Both the position numbers and the translations under genes were made by a program. A DNA stretch of 64,000 nucleotides from an uncultured Clostridia bacterium (GTDB taxonomy: Bacteria; Bacillota; Clostridia; Oscillospirales; Acutalibacteraceae): contig CAMZEH010000003.1 in the NCBI GenBank assembly GCA_947305745.1, forward strand, positions 37,050 to 101,049. Direction: 5' to 3'. The notes under the pieces were generated by a model. The model searched no databases. It was not told the DNA's origin and was given only the letters and a program-made list of their open reading frames with translations. The number at the start of each line of letters is the position of its first letter. Position 1 is the stretch's first letter. Shown here in pieces: positions 52,263 to 60,612 of this stretch.

Positions 52263-52549
52263 GAATTTCTGTTCTCCTTAAATTTGAATCTCGTTACCAT
52301 ATTAGCTTTGCACGTCTTTTTATGCAAGCGTTTATCTCCTTTTTTCCAAGAAATTATTCCACAAACAGCGAGAATCACTTGTACAAAATCAAGAAGTGCT
52401 CTGCCGTAAGTGCCTGATGTGAAGTCGAGAGTGCACCATAAAATATCTCCGATGAGCCAAATATAGAAACACCATATATTTTTCCGTATGTTTAGGACTG
52501 TACCTGTTAGCGAAACCGCCGTTAAAGCCCATATTACGTTGTCTGTCAT
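52241..52549 (-). CDS. Small PnuC-like membrane protein
   Basis: 102 residues with three hydrophobic helices (VIWALTAVSLTGTVLNI, CFYIWLIGDILWCTLDF, ALLDFVQVILAVCGIISW) and a basic tail. The LTGTVLNIRKN...IWL...W pattern is that of PnuC-like nicotinamide riboside transporters, as single-domain forms in phages. The role is inferred. Confidence 0.6.
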   Translation of the reverse strand: MTDNVIWALTAVSLTGTVLNIRKNIWCFYIWLIGDILWCTLDFTSGTYGRALLDFVQVILAVCGIISWKKGDKRLHKKTCKANMVTRFKFKENRNSWRKKQN

Positions 52550-53118
52550 TTTTTCCTCCGTGCTGTAAGAAGTAACTCCATAGTGCTGTCTTGCGGTGTA
52601 TCTGAAAAGTCGGTGGTACAGTTTTGCTTGACGATATCAAAAATTTCATACCACAGTAAGTTTGCTTGTTTTTGGAATGATATGCTCATTTGTACAAACG
52701 GATTTGCTATTGCCGCACCTGTTGTCGGATGCTTGCCCAAAAACCCGAATTTGCTGATTGCTTCTTCACATTGAATGTATCTTGCAAACGCCTGAGCGTA
52801 AGATTCCACAAGCCTTGGGTTTACGAATTTATCGCATTTTCGCTTTTGAAGCCAGACCCAAGTTTCCTCGAAAATTTTATCTGCACCAAGGGTTTCACCG
52901 CTTTTTTGTAATGAGCTCAAGTATTCGCTTGGTTTTGGAATTTCCTCGCCTTGAAGTTCTACTCCGTCTGAAAAATCCTCTGCTTCAAAATCGGTATCGA
53001 GATCATCTGCATTTAAAATTCGTGCAGCCACACCCGCTGAAATTTTGTCTACCAATGGGTCGGGCTTATCTCCGGCTCTAACCCTGCGTCCGCCTCTGTA
53101 TGTCCCGTCTTTTGCCAT
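52546..53118 (-). CDS. Terminase small subunit, P27 family
   Basis: 190 residues from the ATG at 53118 (aaaaggagt upstream; the longer ORF to 53238 has none). PKPSEYLSSLQKSGETLGADKIFEETWVWLQKRKCDKFVNPRLVESYAQAFARYIQCEEAISKFGFLGKHPTTGAAIANPFVQMS matches P27-type TerS. Binds the packaging site. Overlaps the PnuC-like gene by 4 nt. HNH and TerS near each other fit a cos-type phage. Confidence 0.85.
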   Translation of the reverse strand: MAKDGTYRGGRRVRAGDKPDPLVDKISAGVAARILNADDLDTDFEAEDFSDGVELQGEEIPKPSEYLSSLQKSGETLGADKIFEETWVWLQKRKCDKFVNPRLVESYAQAFARYIQCEEAISKFGFLGKHPTTGAAIANPFVQMSISFQKQANLLWYEIFDIVKQNCTTDFSDTPQDSTMELLLTARRKK

Positions 53119-53233
53119 TTTTACCACTCCTTTTTCTATAATTTGGTTAATACCCTGTTTGAATCGGACTTTTTTTGCGTGGCTTCCCACGCCCGTTGTT
53201 TTTTTCATCTGCCGTAGAGATTTTGATTCCCCC

Positions 53234-53271
53234 GCCAAAAATCAAACTCCTAAGTGTATCCTTAGGAGTTT
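53234..53271 (-). terminator. Terminator of the 53295 gene
   Basis: AAACTCCTAAG (53244-53254) pairs perfectly with CTTAGGAGTTT (53261-53271); a T5 follows on the minus strand. It is 24 nt past the 53295 stop. Confidence 0.85.
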
Positions 53272-53294
53272 AGCTTAGCCGACTTTTGAAATTT

Positions 53295-53609
53295 CTAAGG
53301 TCTTACTATCGCTGCGTACCTTGCGTAGTCGTACCCTTCGGAGTTTACCAACAGCGCCTCATCGTTTCTCGTTTCGTCCTTGAAAAGAAAACATCTCGCA
53401 GTTCCGTCTTCTTCTGTACCACATTTGTTGGTTACTTCCTTTATCAACTCGTTGTCCTCAAGCAAGTTTTGAATTAAATTTTCGTATGCTTCATGGCTTA
53501 AAACCTTTTCACCAATCACTTTAAAGCCCCTTTCTGCTCCAAATTTCCTTGTTTCGTTTTCCAAAAGTTCAGCTCTATTTGTAGCCTTCCTTGAAAAAAA
53601 TGCGTTCAT
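53295..53609 (-). CDS. Small unknown protein behind leader E
   Basis: 104 residues, MNAFFSRKATNRAELLENETRKFGAERGFKVIGEKV...CGTEEDGTARCFLFKDETRNDEALLVNSEGYDYARYAAIVRP. Resembles small proteins of Clostridia phages and ICEs, family not certain. Has its own leader and terminator. Confidence 0.65.
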   Translation of the reverse strand: MNAFFSRKATNRAELLENETRKFGAERGFKVIGEKVLSHEAYENLIQNLLEDNELIKEVTNKCGTEEDGTARCFLFKDETRNDEALLVNSEGYDYARYAAIVRP

Positions 53610-53646
53610 TTTAAAAACCTCTTTTTTTAAATTTGCGTTAGGGTTT

Positions 53647-53823
53647 TATTTCCCTTTCGCTTGATTACATATTACCTCTTAAGCAGTACACCATCAAGTT
53701 AATATTGTACTTTTTGGGGTAGAATAAAACCGCATGTTTACTGCATTTTAAGGCATTAGTACACAAGAAAGGAGAGAGGGAATTTGCATGCCATTTTATT
53801 GATTAAATTGAATATTTTTCCAT
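53647..53823 (-). promoter_or_regulatory. Leader element E (diverged)
   Basis: Minus strand: a stretch shared with leader C (53804-53823), ATGCGGTTTTATTC at the -10 position (compare ATGCGGTCTATAAT in A/B), then TGCTTAAGAGGTAATATGTAA, matching CTTGCTAT...AGAGCGAATATGTAA. Ends before aaagagg and the ATG at 53609. Confidence 0.6.
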
Positions 53824-53848
53824 CAGAAGCTACCTTGCTTTAAAAAAC

Positions 53849-54208
53849 TTATCCCCAACGACCGCCTTCGGTTGCAGTAATCTTTGAGTGACAACTTTTA
53901 CAAAGACTCATTAAGTTTTCCTCGTTATGCGTACCGCCTTTCGATAAGGGAATGATGTGATGTACTTCTTCTACGGCTTTTAAAATATTCTTTCTTTCGC
54001 AAAGTTCACAAACAGGGTGTTCTTTGATGTAAAGCTGACGTATCCTTCGCCATCTGTTGCTGTATCTTTTGTAGGTATTCGGATCTCGTTGATACTTGTT
54101 GTAGTGCTTCATAACAATCTTGTTGTGTTTGTCGCAGTATCGACTTTCTGTAAGCTCCGCACATCCGCTGAATCTACACGGACTTTTCGGTTTTTTTGGC
54201 ATAATCAT
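53849..54208 (-). CDS. HNH endonuclease
   Basis: 119 residues. N-terminal Cys/His knuckle (CRFSGCAELTESRYCDKH) and the HNH domain CELCERKNILKAVEEVHHIIPLSKGGTHNEENLMSLCKSCHSKI. Typically lies beside the small terminase in cos phages and cooperates in DNA packaging (family knowledge). ATG start with ggaggt. Confidence 0.93.
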   Translation of the reverse strand: MIMPKKPKSPCRFSGCAELTESRYCDKHNKIVMKHYNKYQRDPNTYKRYSNRWRRIRQLYIKEHPVCELCERKNILKAVEEVHHIIPLSKGGTHNEENLMSLCKSCHSKITATEGGRWG

Positions 54209-54312
54209 TTACCTCCACATAAGTTAGACCTCCACAATGCTCTGTGAAGGTCTTTATTACAATTTCTCTAATTATAATGCTATCAGAATGCAAATATGGT
54301 TTTCTATGGTTT

Positions 54313-54720
54313 TTAGTGGCTTGTTTTAATTTTACCAAGAGCTTTATTGTGTAAACGATGAACCCAGCTTAAATCATAACTCATTGCCACAGCAATCTGT
54401 TCCCAAGTTCTAAAACATAGGTATCTGAGTTCAAGCAAAGTTTGATATTCGGGATTCTTGACTCGCTTTATCAGCGATACAATGTCCTTTTTTAAGTCAA
54501 CAAGTCTATCGATCTCCTCATCAATCTCATGCTCCAAATCAATTATTTTAACGATGACACTCTCAATTTTTTGCTTGTTGCCGTTACCCGAACAAGGGGT
54601 ATCGCTAAGAGTCGATGTGGCTTTTTCTGCCAATTCTCTCAGACTTTGCACCTGTTCAAGTTTACTGTTTATCCTTTGGTCGATTCGATATGCTTGCGAT
54701 AAATATTCTTTTATAGTCAT
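54313..54720 (-). CDS. DUF1492/ArpU-type late regulator, sigma region 4-like
   Basis: 135 residues. MTIKEYLSQAYRIDQRINSKLEQVQSLRELAEKATSTLS, coiled middle, C-terminal HTH (YLCFRTWEQIAVAMSYDLSWVHRLHNKALGKI). This matches DUF1492 regulators of Firmicutes phages, which activate late promoters. It could act at the leader promoters (inference). Good cggagga ribosome site. Confidence 0.82.
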   Translation of the reverse strand: MTIKEYLSQAYRIDQRINSKLEQVQSLRELAEKATSTLSDTPCSGNGNKQKIESVIVKIIDLEHEIDEEIDRLVDLKKDIVSLIKRVKNPEYQTLLELRYLCFRTWEQIAVAMSYDLSWVHRLHNKALGKIKTSH

Positions 54721-54821
54721 AAAGTTATCCTCCGTAAAATTACAAAATTTAAAATATTCTTGATTCTTTCGGCTTTGTAATTTGTACTGTGTAACTTTGC
54801 ATTTTGAACTTTGAGGTGTTT

Positions 54822-55109
54822 TTATTCCAGCATCACTCCTTTCAAGATTTCTTTGACTTCTTCAAGGCTTGTTACCTTAAAAGCCATGCCATTTGCTTTT
54901 TGTATCTTCGCAATGGTCATTTCTTGCAGTTTTGAGAGTTTGCCTTTTTCGGTCTTGACTTCAAATGCCAGGAATTTTCCCTTGTAACAAACGATAATAT
55001 CGGGAATTCCCGATGTGCCATACAAACCGCCATGCTCCTTAAATGCGAAGCATTCGGGAAGGCTTTTTAAATATTTTAATATTTGGTTTGTTATTGTTTT
55101 TTCTTTCAT
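54822..55109 (-). CDS. VRR-NUC domain nuclease
   Basis: 95 residues from the ATG at 55109 (gcgaggtg upstream); the longer ORF runs through the origin-like repeats. KEHGGLYGTSGIPDIIVCYKGKFLAFEVKTEKGKLSKLQEMTIAKIQKANG has the PD...EVK catalytic core. Phage VRR-NUC proteins cut branched or single-stranded DNA. Confidence 0.9.
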   Translation of the reverse strand: MKEKTITNQILKYLKSLPECFAFKEHGGLYGTSGIPDIIVCYKGKFLAFEVKTEKGKLSKLQEMTIAKIQKANGMAFKVTSLEEVKEILKGVMLE

Positions 55110-55368
55110 TTTTGCACCTCGCATACTTTTGGTAACCACCAGTAGCCACGAGTAACCACGATTTTTTGAAAAATGGCTACCCTTTAAAACCCAGTAATAA
55201 TGCCAATGTTGATTACATTGGTAACCATAGTAACCATAAATAAAGTTATACATATATATAGGACTTTTTATATTTAACACTCAAAAAACAATATGTTATA
55301 TATAAACTCTATATATAGGGGTGTGTGGGGCAAAAAAGTGTGTTACGTGGCTACCATGCTACAAATGG
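55110..55368. other. Candidate prophage replication origin
   Basis: 259 nt without a gene. A repeat of consensus RGTARCCAY occurs at 55131, 55141, 55151 (10-bp spacing), 55220 and 55229 and inverted at 55173 and 55347. Between them is an AT-rich stretch (about 55240-55325), a likely unwinding region. It lies directly after the primase-helicase gene. Inference: binding repeats of an initiator and origin of replication. Confidence 0.55.
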
Positions 55369-58251
55369 CTAAACTAAGGGATTTGTTTCGGTGCCATTTT
55401 CAGAATCGGTAACCGCTTTTATGCAAAAACACCTTTGGTTTATTCCATTTATCTTTTTTTGCACCTGAGTTCTATCGATTCCCTTATTATCTTTTCGTGT
55501 TTCAATGAATCCATAATCCTTAAAACCCCTTGTGACTTTCAAATAATTAAATCCGTTCTCTTCGAGTGCCTGCCGCAGAATACTCGGAATTATATACACA
55601 GCATTGGCTTCGATTTTTCCGTAACAAGGTGTACTGTCGGGCGAAAATCTGTTTTTGTTACTTGCAATCCAGCTCACAACAAAGTCCCACGCTCTCTCAA
55701 TTGTGCTTGAAAGCTGCAGTTCCTTGCTATTTTCCGAAATTTTCACACCCATATCCACGGCTTCGTTCCACGCATCACGTTCATTTTCTTCGAAAACCGA
55801 AATCGAAGAATAATAATCTCCGAGACACACAATTGCGATGTTGTCCAAGTGCGAATAATCATCATTTTCGGCACATTTATGCTTTATTTCCTTGCACATC
55901 TTTTCAAATTGTTTGTCGGCTTGATTTTTGTTTTTTATGACATTGCTTATCAAATACTCGACAAATATTTTCCCAGCAAATCCGTAGTTATTCTCGCTAA
56001 TCAAGTGAAATTGATGTGCATACTCAGCGTTGTCACATGGCTTTCCGTAAAGTTCTAAAACCCTCGTCATTGCTCCGTCATTACTGTTTTCTTTGGTCAT
56101 GGGCTGCTCACCCGAAGTAATCACACTATTTCGCCAACTGACCGTTTCTTGAATAGTCCCGTCTTTGCTTCCACGAAGTCTGCCGAATCCATTCGCCAGG
56201 CTATAAATTATATTCTCAACTGATAGTTTTCGGCTATTTAACACTTGGAGTTCGTCTATCGCAAAAGGAATATGTTTTAAAATACACGCCATTCTTTCAA
56301 GCCCAACATTTGTGGCATTAAAACTGCCCATGAGCCGTGCCGGATCGCCCCATACACTTATCGCCATTTTTATTGCTGCTGTTTTCCCGGATTTTGAGTC
56401 ATGCCACACATGAACGAAAAACACTCTGTGCCTCAGAACTTCGAGCATGGGAGATGCAAACGATGACGCCAATAAAAACCTCCCGAAAAGATTCGTTCGG
56501 AGTAGCTTTGCACTTTTTAGCCACGTTTCAAAACTTCCCGTAGGTGTCATGCTTTCGGCTATTCGCATAGCCTCTTTGTGCTCAGATTCAAATATGATGT
56601 CCTTGTTTTTTATATACGGAAAAAATGAAGAACTATCAAGCCAACCGACACGAGATATTGATTTCACCAAAGGTATGACATTAAGATTTGCGTTCTCATA
56701 GTCGCTAAGATACGCCACTATATCCGCAGCATTTTTTGAAGATACAGGCAGTCCCGAATCTGCGTATTTTATGATAGAAGTTCTGTTAAATACACTTGAA
56801 CGAGGAGCAACGAGCCTTTTCCAATGGCCATCACGGAAAAAACCAAGCTCAATTTTTTCGCTTCCGTCATCAAAGTTTTCAAGCCTCTTAGTAATTACGA
56901 TAGGGCAGATACACACGCCAAGCAGTTCATCGGAGTTTGTACCACGAACGACTTTCTGTATGCCACATTTCATCGACACTTTCCAACCTAACGGAACAAC
57001 TGCACTGCTTAAATTTATGCCTTTGAGATCAAGTGGCGTTAGATTACCTTGAGAATCATCTTCACCCTTTCGCTTGCTTTCAAAACGAACGGCTTTTTCA
57101 AAATCCCGTAGATTTACTTTGCCCTTGAGCTTTGACTTAAGTCTTGCGTACTCTGAAGGTAAATTCAGCTTTGCCCAAGCACAAATCTTCAAGTTTTCTT
57201 TTGAAAGGATTTCATCAGCACTAATTTTATCGCTTGAAATTATTTCCGATATTCGCTCCTCAAAACTCGGTAAACCATAAACAATCGGAGCCTTAACGGG
57301 ACAGTTTTTACCACAATCAAAGTTCAAATTCTCACGGATATACTCACAAGTATGAGGCTTGTTTTCCTGAATTGCACGCTGAATTTTACGCTCAGTTTCA
57401 TCAAAACTGTACTTCGGGTAGCTCCTGCTAAACTCATGAATCGCATTCGATGAGTTCTTAAGAGGTGCTAAATTAGTTATCATAGCGTGCCATAGTGGTT
57501 CCGGAAGTTGTTCAGAATTGTCGACACAATATTTTATAAACTCACAATTATTTACAACTTTTTTGATACCTTGTGCGTTTTTACCAAAGGGTGCAAGTAA
57601 ATCGTTACAATGTATATTTTCGCTAAAATCGGTTAGTGCGTATCGATTTAAGTCACTTTCAATAACCTCACAGTTCATGCCATTTTTTAGCTTATGATTC
57701 ATTGTACCCGGAACTCTTAGAATCCTCGCCAAGTCATATACGCTGTCAATTTTCCAACCGTGCTTTTTAGCCTCTGAATTTACATATCTTCCGAAACCTT
57801 TAAATATTGAAGATATGTGTTTTCTGTCTTCTTCGGTTTCAATGATAAATGGCTTATCCAGAAGCCAATAACCATGTATTCCGTTGCCTGAATTTACAAC
57901 TATGTTAGGCTTAATCTTCAAACTATGCAAAAAGTCAATTGCTTCATCTACACTTGACGGCAGAGATGTCTGTGCGTGAGCATTACCTTTTATATCGATA
58001 TCGGCGTACAACGTGGTTACACACAAAATATCTTTTTCGCTACCACGAAATCCGTTTTTAAGAGCCTTTTTCCTAAGTCCTACACCAAAAAATGTATTTG
58101 TTTTGACACCATATTTTCCGGCAAGAAGTGATGCTTTTTCTATTTCCGACACTTTAAACCATAGTGTTTTCCTTTCGGGGAGCATTGTAAGTGTCAAAAA
58201 TCCATCTGAACAGCCCTTATAAATCTCGCTTAAAAAATCCTTAGTATTCAA
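55369..58251 (-). CDS. AEP primase-DUF927 helicase
   Basis: 960 residues. N-terminal archaeo-eukaryotic primase-like domain with ADIDIKG (83-89), SGNGIHGYW (121-129) and LARILRVPGTMNHK; Cys cluster (about 302-317). C-terminal DUF927 ATPase: HDSKSGKT Walker A (617-624) and FAIDELQ Walker B (663-669), with arginine-rich motifs to about 800. Primes and unwinds phage DNA. TTG start with ggaagtgg upstream. Overlaps the 58241 gene by 11 nt. Confidence 0.88.
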   Translation of the reverse strand: MNTKDFLSEIYKGCSDGFLTLTMLPERKTLWFKVSEIEKASLLAGKYGVKTNTFFGVGLRKKALKNGFRGSEKDILCVTTLYADIDIKGNAHAQTSLPSSVDEAIDFLHSLKIKPNIVVNSGNGIHGYWLLDKPFIIETEEDRKHISSIFKGFGRYVNSEAKKHGWKIDSVYDLARILRVPGTMNHKLKNGMNCEVIESDLNRYALTDFSENIHCNDLLAPFGKNAQGIKKVVNNCEFIKYCVDNSEQLPEPLWHAMITNLAPLKNSSNAIHEFSRSYPKYSFDETERKIQRAIQENKPHTCEYIRENLNFDCGKNCPVKAPIVYGLPSFEERISEIISSDKISADEILSKENLKICAWAKLNLPSEYARLKSKLKGKVNLRDFEKAVRFESKRKGEDDSQGNLTPLDLKGINLSSAVVPLGWKVSMKCGIQKVVRGTNSDELLGVCICPIVITKRLENFDDGSEKIELGFFRDGHWKRLVAPRSSVFNRTSIIKYADSGLPVSSKNAADIVAYLSDYENANLNVIPLVKSISRVGWLDSSSFFPYIKNKDIIFESEHKEAMRIAESMTPTGSFETWLKSAKLLRTNLFGRFLLASSFASPMLEVLRHRVFFVHVWHDSKSGKTAAIKMAISVWGDPARLMGSFNATNVGLERMACILKHIPFAIDELQVLNSRKLSVENIIYSLANGFGRLRGSKDGTIQETVSWRNSVITSGEQPMTKENSNDGAMTRVLELYGKPCDNAEYAHQFHLISENNYGFAGKIFVEYLISNVIKNKNQADKQFEKMCKEIKHKCAENDDYSHLDNIAIVCLGDYYSSISVFEENERDAWNEAVDMGVKISENSKELQLSSTIERAWDFVVSWIASNKNRFSPDSTPCYGKIEANAVYIIPSILRQALEENGFNYLKVTRGFKDYGFIETRKDNKGIDRTQVQKKINGINQRCFCIKAVTDSENGTETNPLV

Positions 58252-58684
58252 TGGGTACCACTTCCCTTTCCGAGATTAAAGTGCAATTCTCTGTAAAATG
58301 TCTGATTTTAATCATATATTTTTTTGCAAAAATAAGCTCCTCAACCATTCCTTCGCTTAATTTTTCACCGAAACACCAGAGTTCATCGCACCTTGCAAGA
58401 ATATCTAAACTCATCGATATCGCTTTTTCTCTTTCTGCGGCATCAAAATCGTTCATAAATCTTGGAAACATTAGGTGTACAGCCACAGGAATATGCCCCT
58501 TCGAAATCACAAATTTACAGTATTTGCAGGCTTTTTTCTGATTTTTCCTTATGTTGCCCTTGAGCCGAGAACAAACATAAATAATATTTTTCGGTTTTAT
58601 TTTCTCCTCGTCAGTTATATTTTTAATTGCTTGATATGCCGTCAAATCGTAGTATCCTTCAGCGTTTTTTAATCCTAAATCCAT
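58241..58684 (-). CDS. DUF7768-like (nucleoside deoxyribosyltransferase-fold) protein
   Basis: 147 residues. NIIYVCSRLKGNIRKNQKKACKYCKFVISKGHIPVAVHLMFPRFMNDFDAAEREKAISMSLDILARCDELWCFGEKLSEGMVEELIFAK follows the family pattern YVCSPYRGD...APHLLFPQ...CDELWVFG...GM..EI as I recall it. Small phage protein of the Rossmann-like nucleoside family; unknown substrate. Confidence 0.78.
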   Translation of the reverse strand: MDLGLKNAEGYYDLTAYQAIKNITDEEKIKPKNIIYVCSRLKGNIRKNQKKACKYCKFVISKGHIPVAVHLMFPRFMNDFDAAEREKAISMSLDILARCDELWCFGEKLSEGMVEELIFAKKYMIKIRHFTENCTLISEREVVPIEY

Positions 58685-58689
58685 AACTT

Positions 58690-60612
58690 TTAATCCTCCA
58701 AATCTTTAAGTGTTCCGAACGTTTTTCCGACTGCCCCTTCTGCAACTAAAGGTACATCAAAAGCGGGGAATGGCTTTTCTTCCATACATTTTTTAATGAA
58801 GTCGACCGCTTCATTTATTTTCTCTGTTGGTAGTTCAAAGACCAACTCATCATGTACTTGCAATATAGGTCTAAGCCACACTCGTTCGTTAAGTCCTTTC
58901 AAAATCTTAGTAATTGCAATTTTTAAAATGTCCGCAGCAGTTCCTTGAATTGGTGTATTTAACGCACATCTCTGAGCAAAGCTCTTTTTACCCCAGTCCG
59001 CAGAGTTAATGCTCGGTAAATACCGCCTCCTGCCAAGATACGTTTCCGAATAGCCACGAATAGAGGCATTTGTTTTGACTTTTCTCTGCCATGTTTCAAG
59101 CCCTTTGTATCCGGCTTTTAAGTTAGCAATTATCTTCGTGCAATCTTCTAGGCTTTTATCAAGTCCTGCTTTAAACTTCAAAGTTCTCTGCAAACCCCTT
59201 GGAAACAAACCATAAAACACACCAAAGTTACAGTTTTTTGCTATTGTTCTTCGTTCTTTGTAGTGCGGGGCGTTTTTATCGACAGCTTGATTAAATGGAA
59301 TATTAAATATAACCGAAGTGGTCTGAGCGTGTATATCACCGCCACTTCTATATGTTTCTAGCATTTTCTCATCTCGGCAATAAAACGCACCAACCCTAAG
59401 TTCTATTTGAGAAAAGTCAAGTGATAATAACACTTTCCCGTCATCGGCACGAATAAAATTCCTAACACCAATAGGGTCATTATCTTTTCGAGGACAATTC
59501 TGAAGATTTGCGTTACGACTTGCAAACCTCCCTGTCTGTGTTGCAAGTGGCATTAAATCGGGGTGTATGCGGTTTGTGCTACTGTTTAAAAACTTCAAAT
59601 ATCCATCAATATATGTGGATTTCAGTTTGTTCCATTTTCTATAGTCCTTAATCATATCAAATAGGGGAACCAGCTCGGATCTATTCTTTTTACACCACTC
59701 AGATAACAAAATCATCGCTTCATCATCTGCGGCTTCACTTAGTTTTTCAGTCGTCTTAAGAACGGGAAGCCCTAAAGTTTTATACAGATAATCCTTAAAG
59801 TCTTTAGTTCCGGCATTTGCTCCGATGTCGATATTTCCGATTGTAAGATGTATATCTTCTCTAAGCTGATTTATTTGCTCTTGAGCTTCTTGGCCTTTGG
59901 AACGCATAAGCTCCACGTCCAGCGGAATGCCGTTATATTTCATGAGACCCACATACACAGCGGTCGGAGATTCGATATTTTCCACAATGTACCTATGTTT
60001 AGGGAGATTTTCATCAAACCAGTTATTAAACAAGTGATAAAGCCTTAAAGCGTAGTCTGAGTCGGCACAAGCGTATCTGATAGTTTCTGCATCTTCAGAA
60101 TCAAGCTCATCAAAAAATCGTCCGTCAGTTACACTTTCAAATGTCGGAAGCTCCACTTTTAAAAGTTCAGGAACAAGTTTTTTGAGCCCGCAATCACCAA
60201 GTTTTCTAAACTCTGTATGTGTCTTAAGTGTCATCTGTGCGGCGGACAAAGTATCATACACCTTGCATTTCGGAACGAAGCCCAAAGCATAGAAAAACAT
60301 CGTTTCAAAGGCAGCGTTATGAATTGCCACAGTCAGATTTTCATTCATAAGAATGTTGCGTTTTATCCAATCGAATGTCCCCACAAAGTCAGCATTTCTG
60401 CCGACCTTGTGATTAAACGGAACATAAATTCCCGTACCTTTTTCTACCGAAAAACTAATACCCGTGATACCCGATTTGTGAGCATCGAGCGAGGCTTTGT
60501 CATCGTTTCTGTATTTTTCAAAAGGCGATGTTTCAATATCCAACGCTAAAAGTTTATGATTCCCGATATACTCCCGTATTTCTTTACTGTTTAAAGCCAG
60601 TTTATAGCTCAT
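58690..60612 (-). CDS. DNA polymerase, family A
   Basis: 640 residues. 3'-5' exonuclease domain (LALDIETSP, D25/E27; AIHNAAFETMFF; YACADSDYALRLY) and polymerase motifs A (LSLDFSQIELRV), B (RRTIAKNCNFGVFYGLFPRG) and C (LQVHDELVFELP). Replicates the phage genome. Overlaps the next gene by 4 nt (ATGA). Confidence 0.95.
   Translation of the reverse strand: MSYKLALNSKEIREYIGNHKLLALDIETSPFEKYRNDDKASLDAHKSGITGISFSVEKGTGIYVPFNHKVGRNADFVGTFDWIKRNILMNENLTVAIHNAAFETMFFYALGFVPKCKVYDTLSAAQMTLKTHTEFRKLGDCGLKKLVPELLKVELPTFESVTDGRFFDELDSEDAETIRYACADSDYALRLYHLFNNWFDENLPKHRYIVENIESPTAVYVGLMKYNGIPLDVELMRSKGQEAQEQINQLREDIHLTIGNIDIGANAGTKDFKDYLYKTLGLPVLKTTEKLSEAADDEAMILLSEWCKKNRSELVPLFDMIKDYRKWNKLKSTYIDGYLKFLNSSTNRIHPDLMPLATQTGRFASRNANLQNCPRKDNDPIGVRNFIRADDGKVLLSLDFSQIELRVGAFYCRDEKMLETYRSGGDIHAQTTSVIFNIPFNQAVDKNAPHYKERRTIAKNCNFGVFYGLFPRGLQRTLKFKAGLDKSLEDCTKIIANLKAGYKGLETWQRKVKTNASIRGYSETYLGRRRYLPSINSADWGKKSFAQRCALNTPIQGTAADILKIAITKILKGLNERVWLRPILQVHDELVFELPTEKINEAVDFIKKCMEEKPFPAFDVPLVAEGAVGKTFGTLKDLED

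Noticed and set aside
53177..53192. GCGTGG/CCACGC hairpin upstream of the small terminase
   Set aside because: On the transcribed strand it is followed by A, not T, and so is not a terminator; it lies in the non-coding leader with no visible role.
55110..55280. N-terminal extension of the VRR-NUC ORF
   Set aside because: The extension runs through repeats of the origin candidate and lacks a ribosome site; the ATG at 55109 has one.
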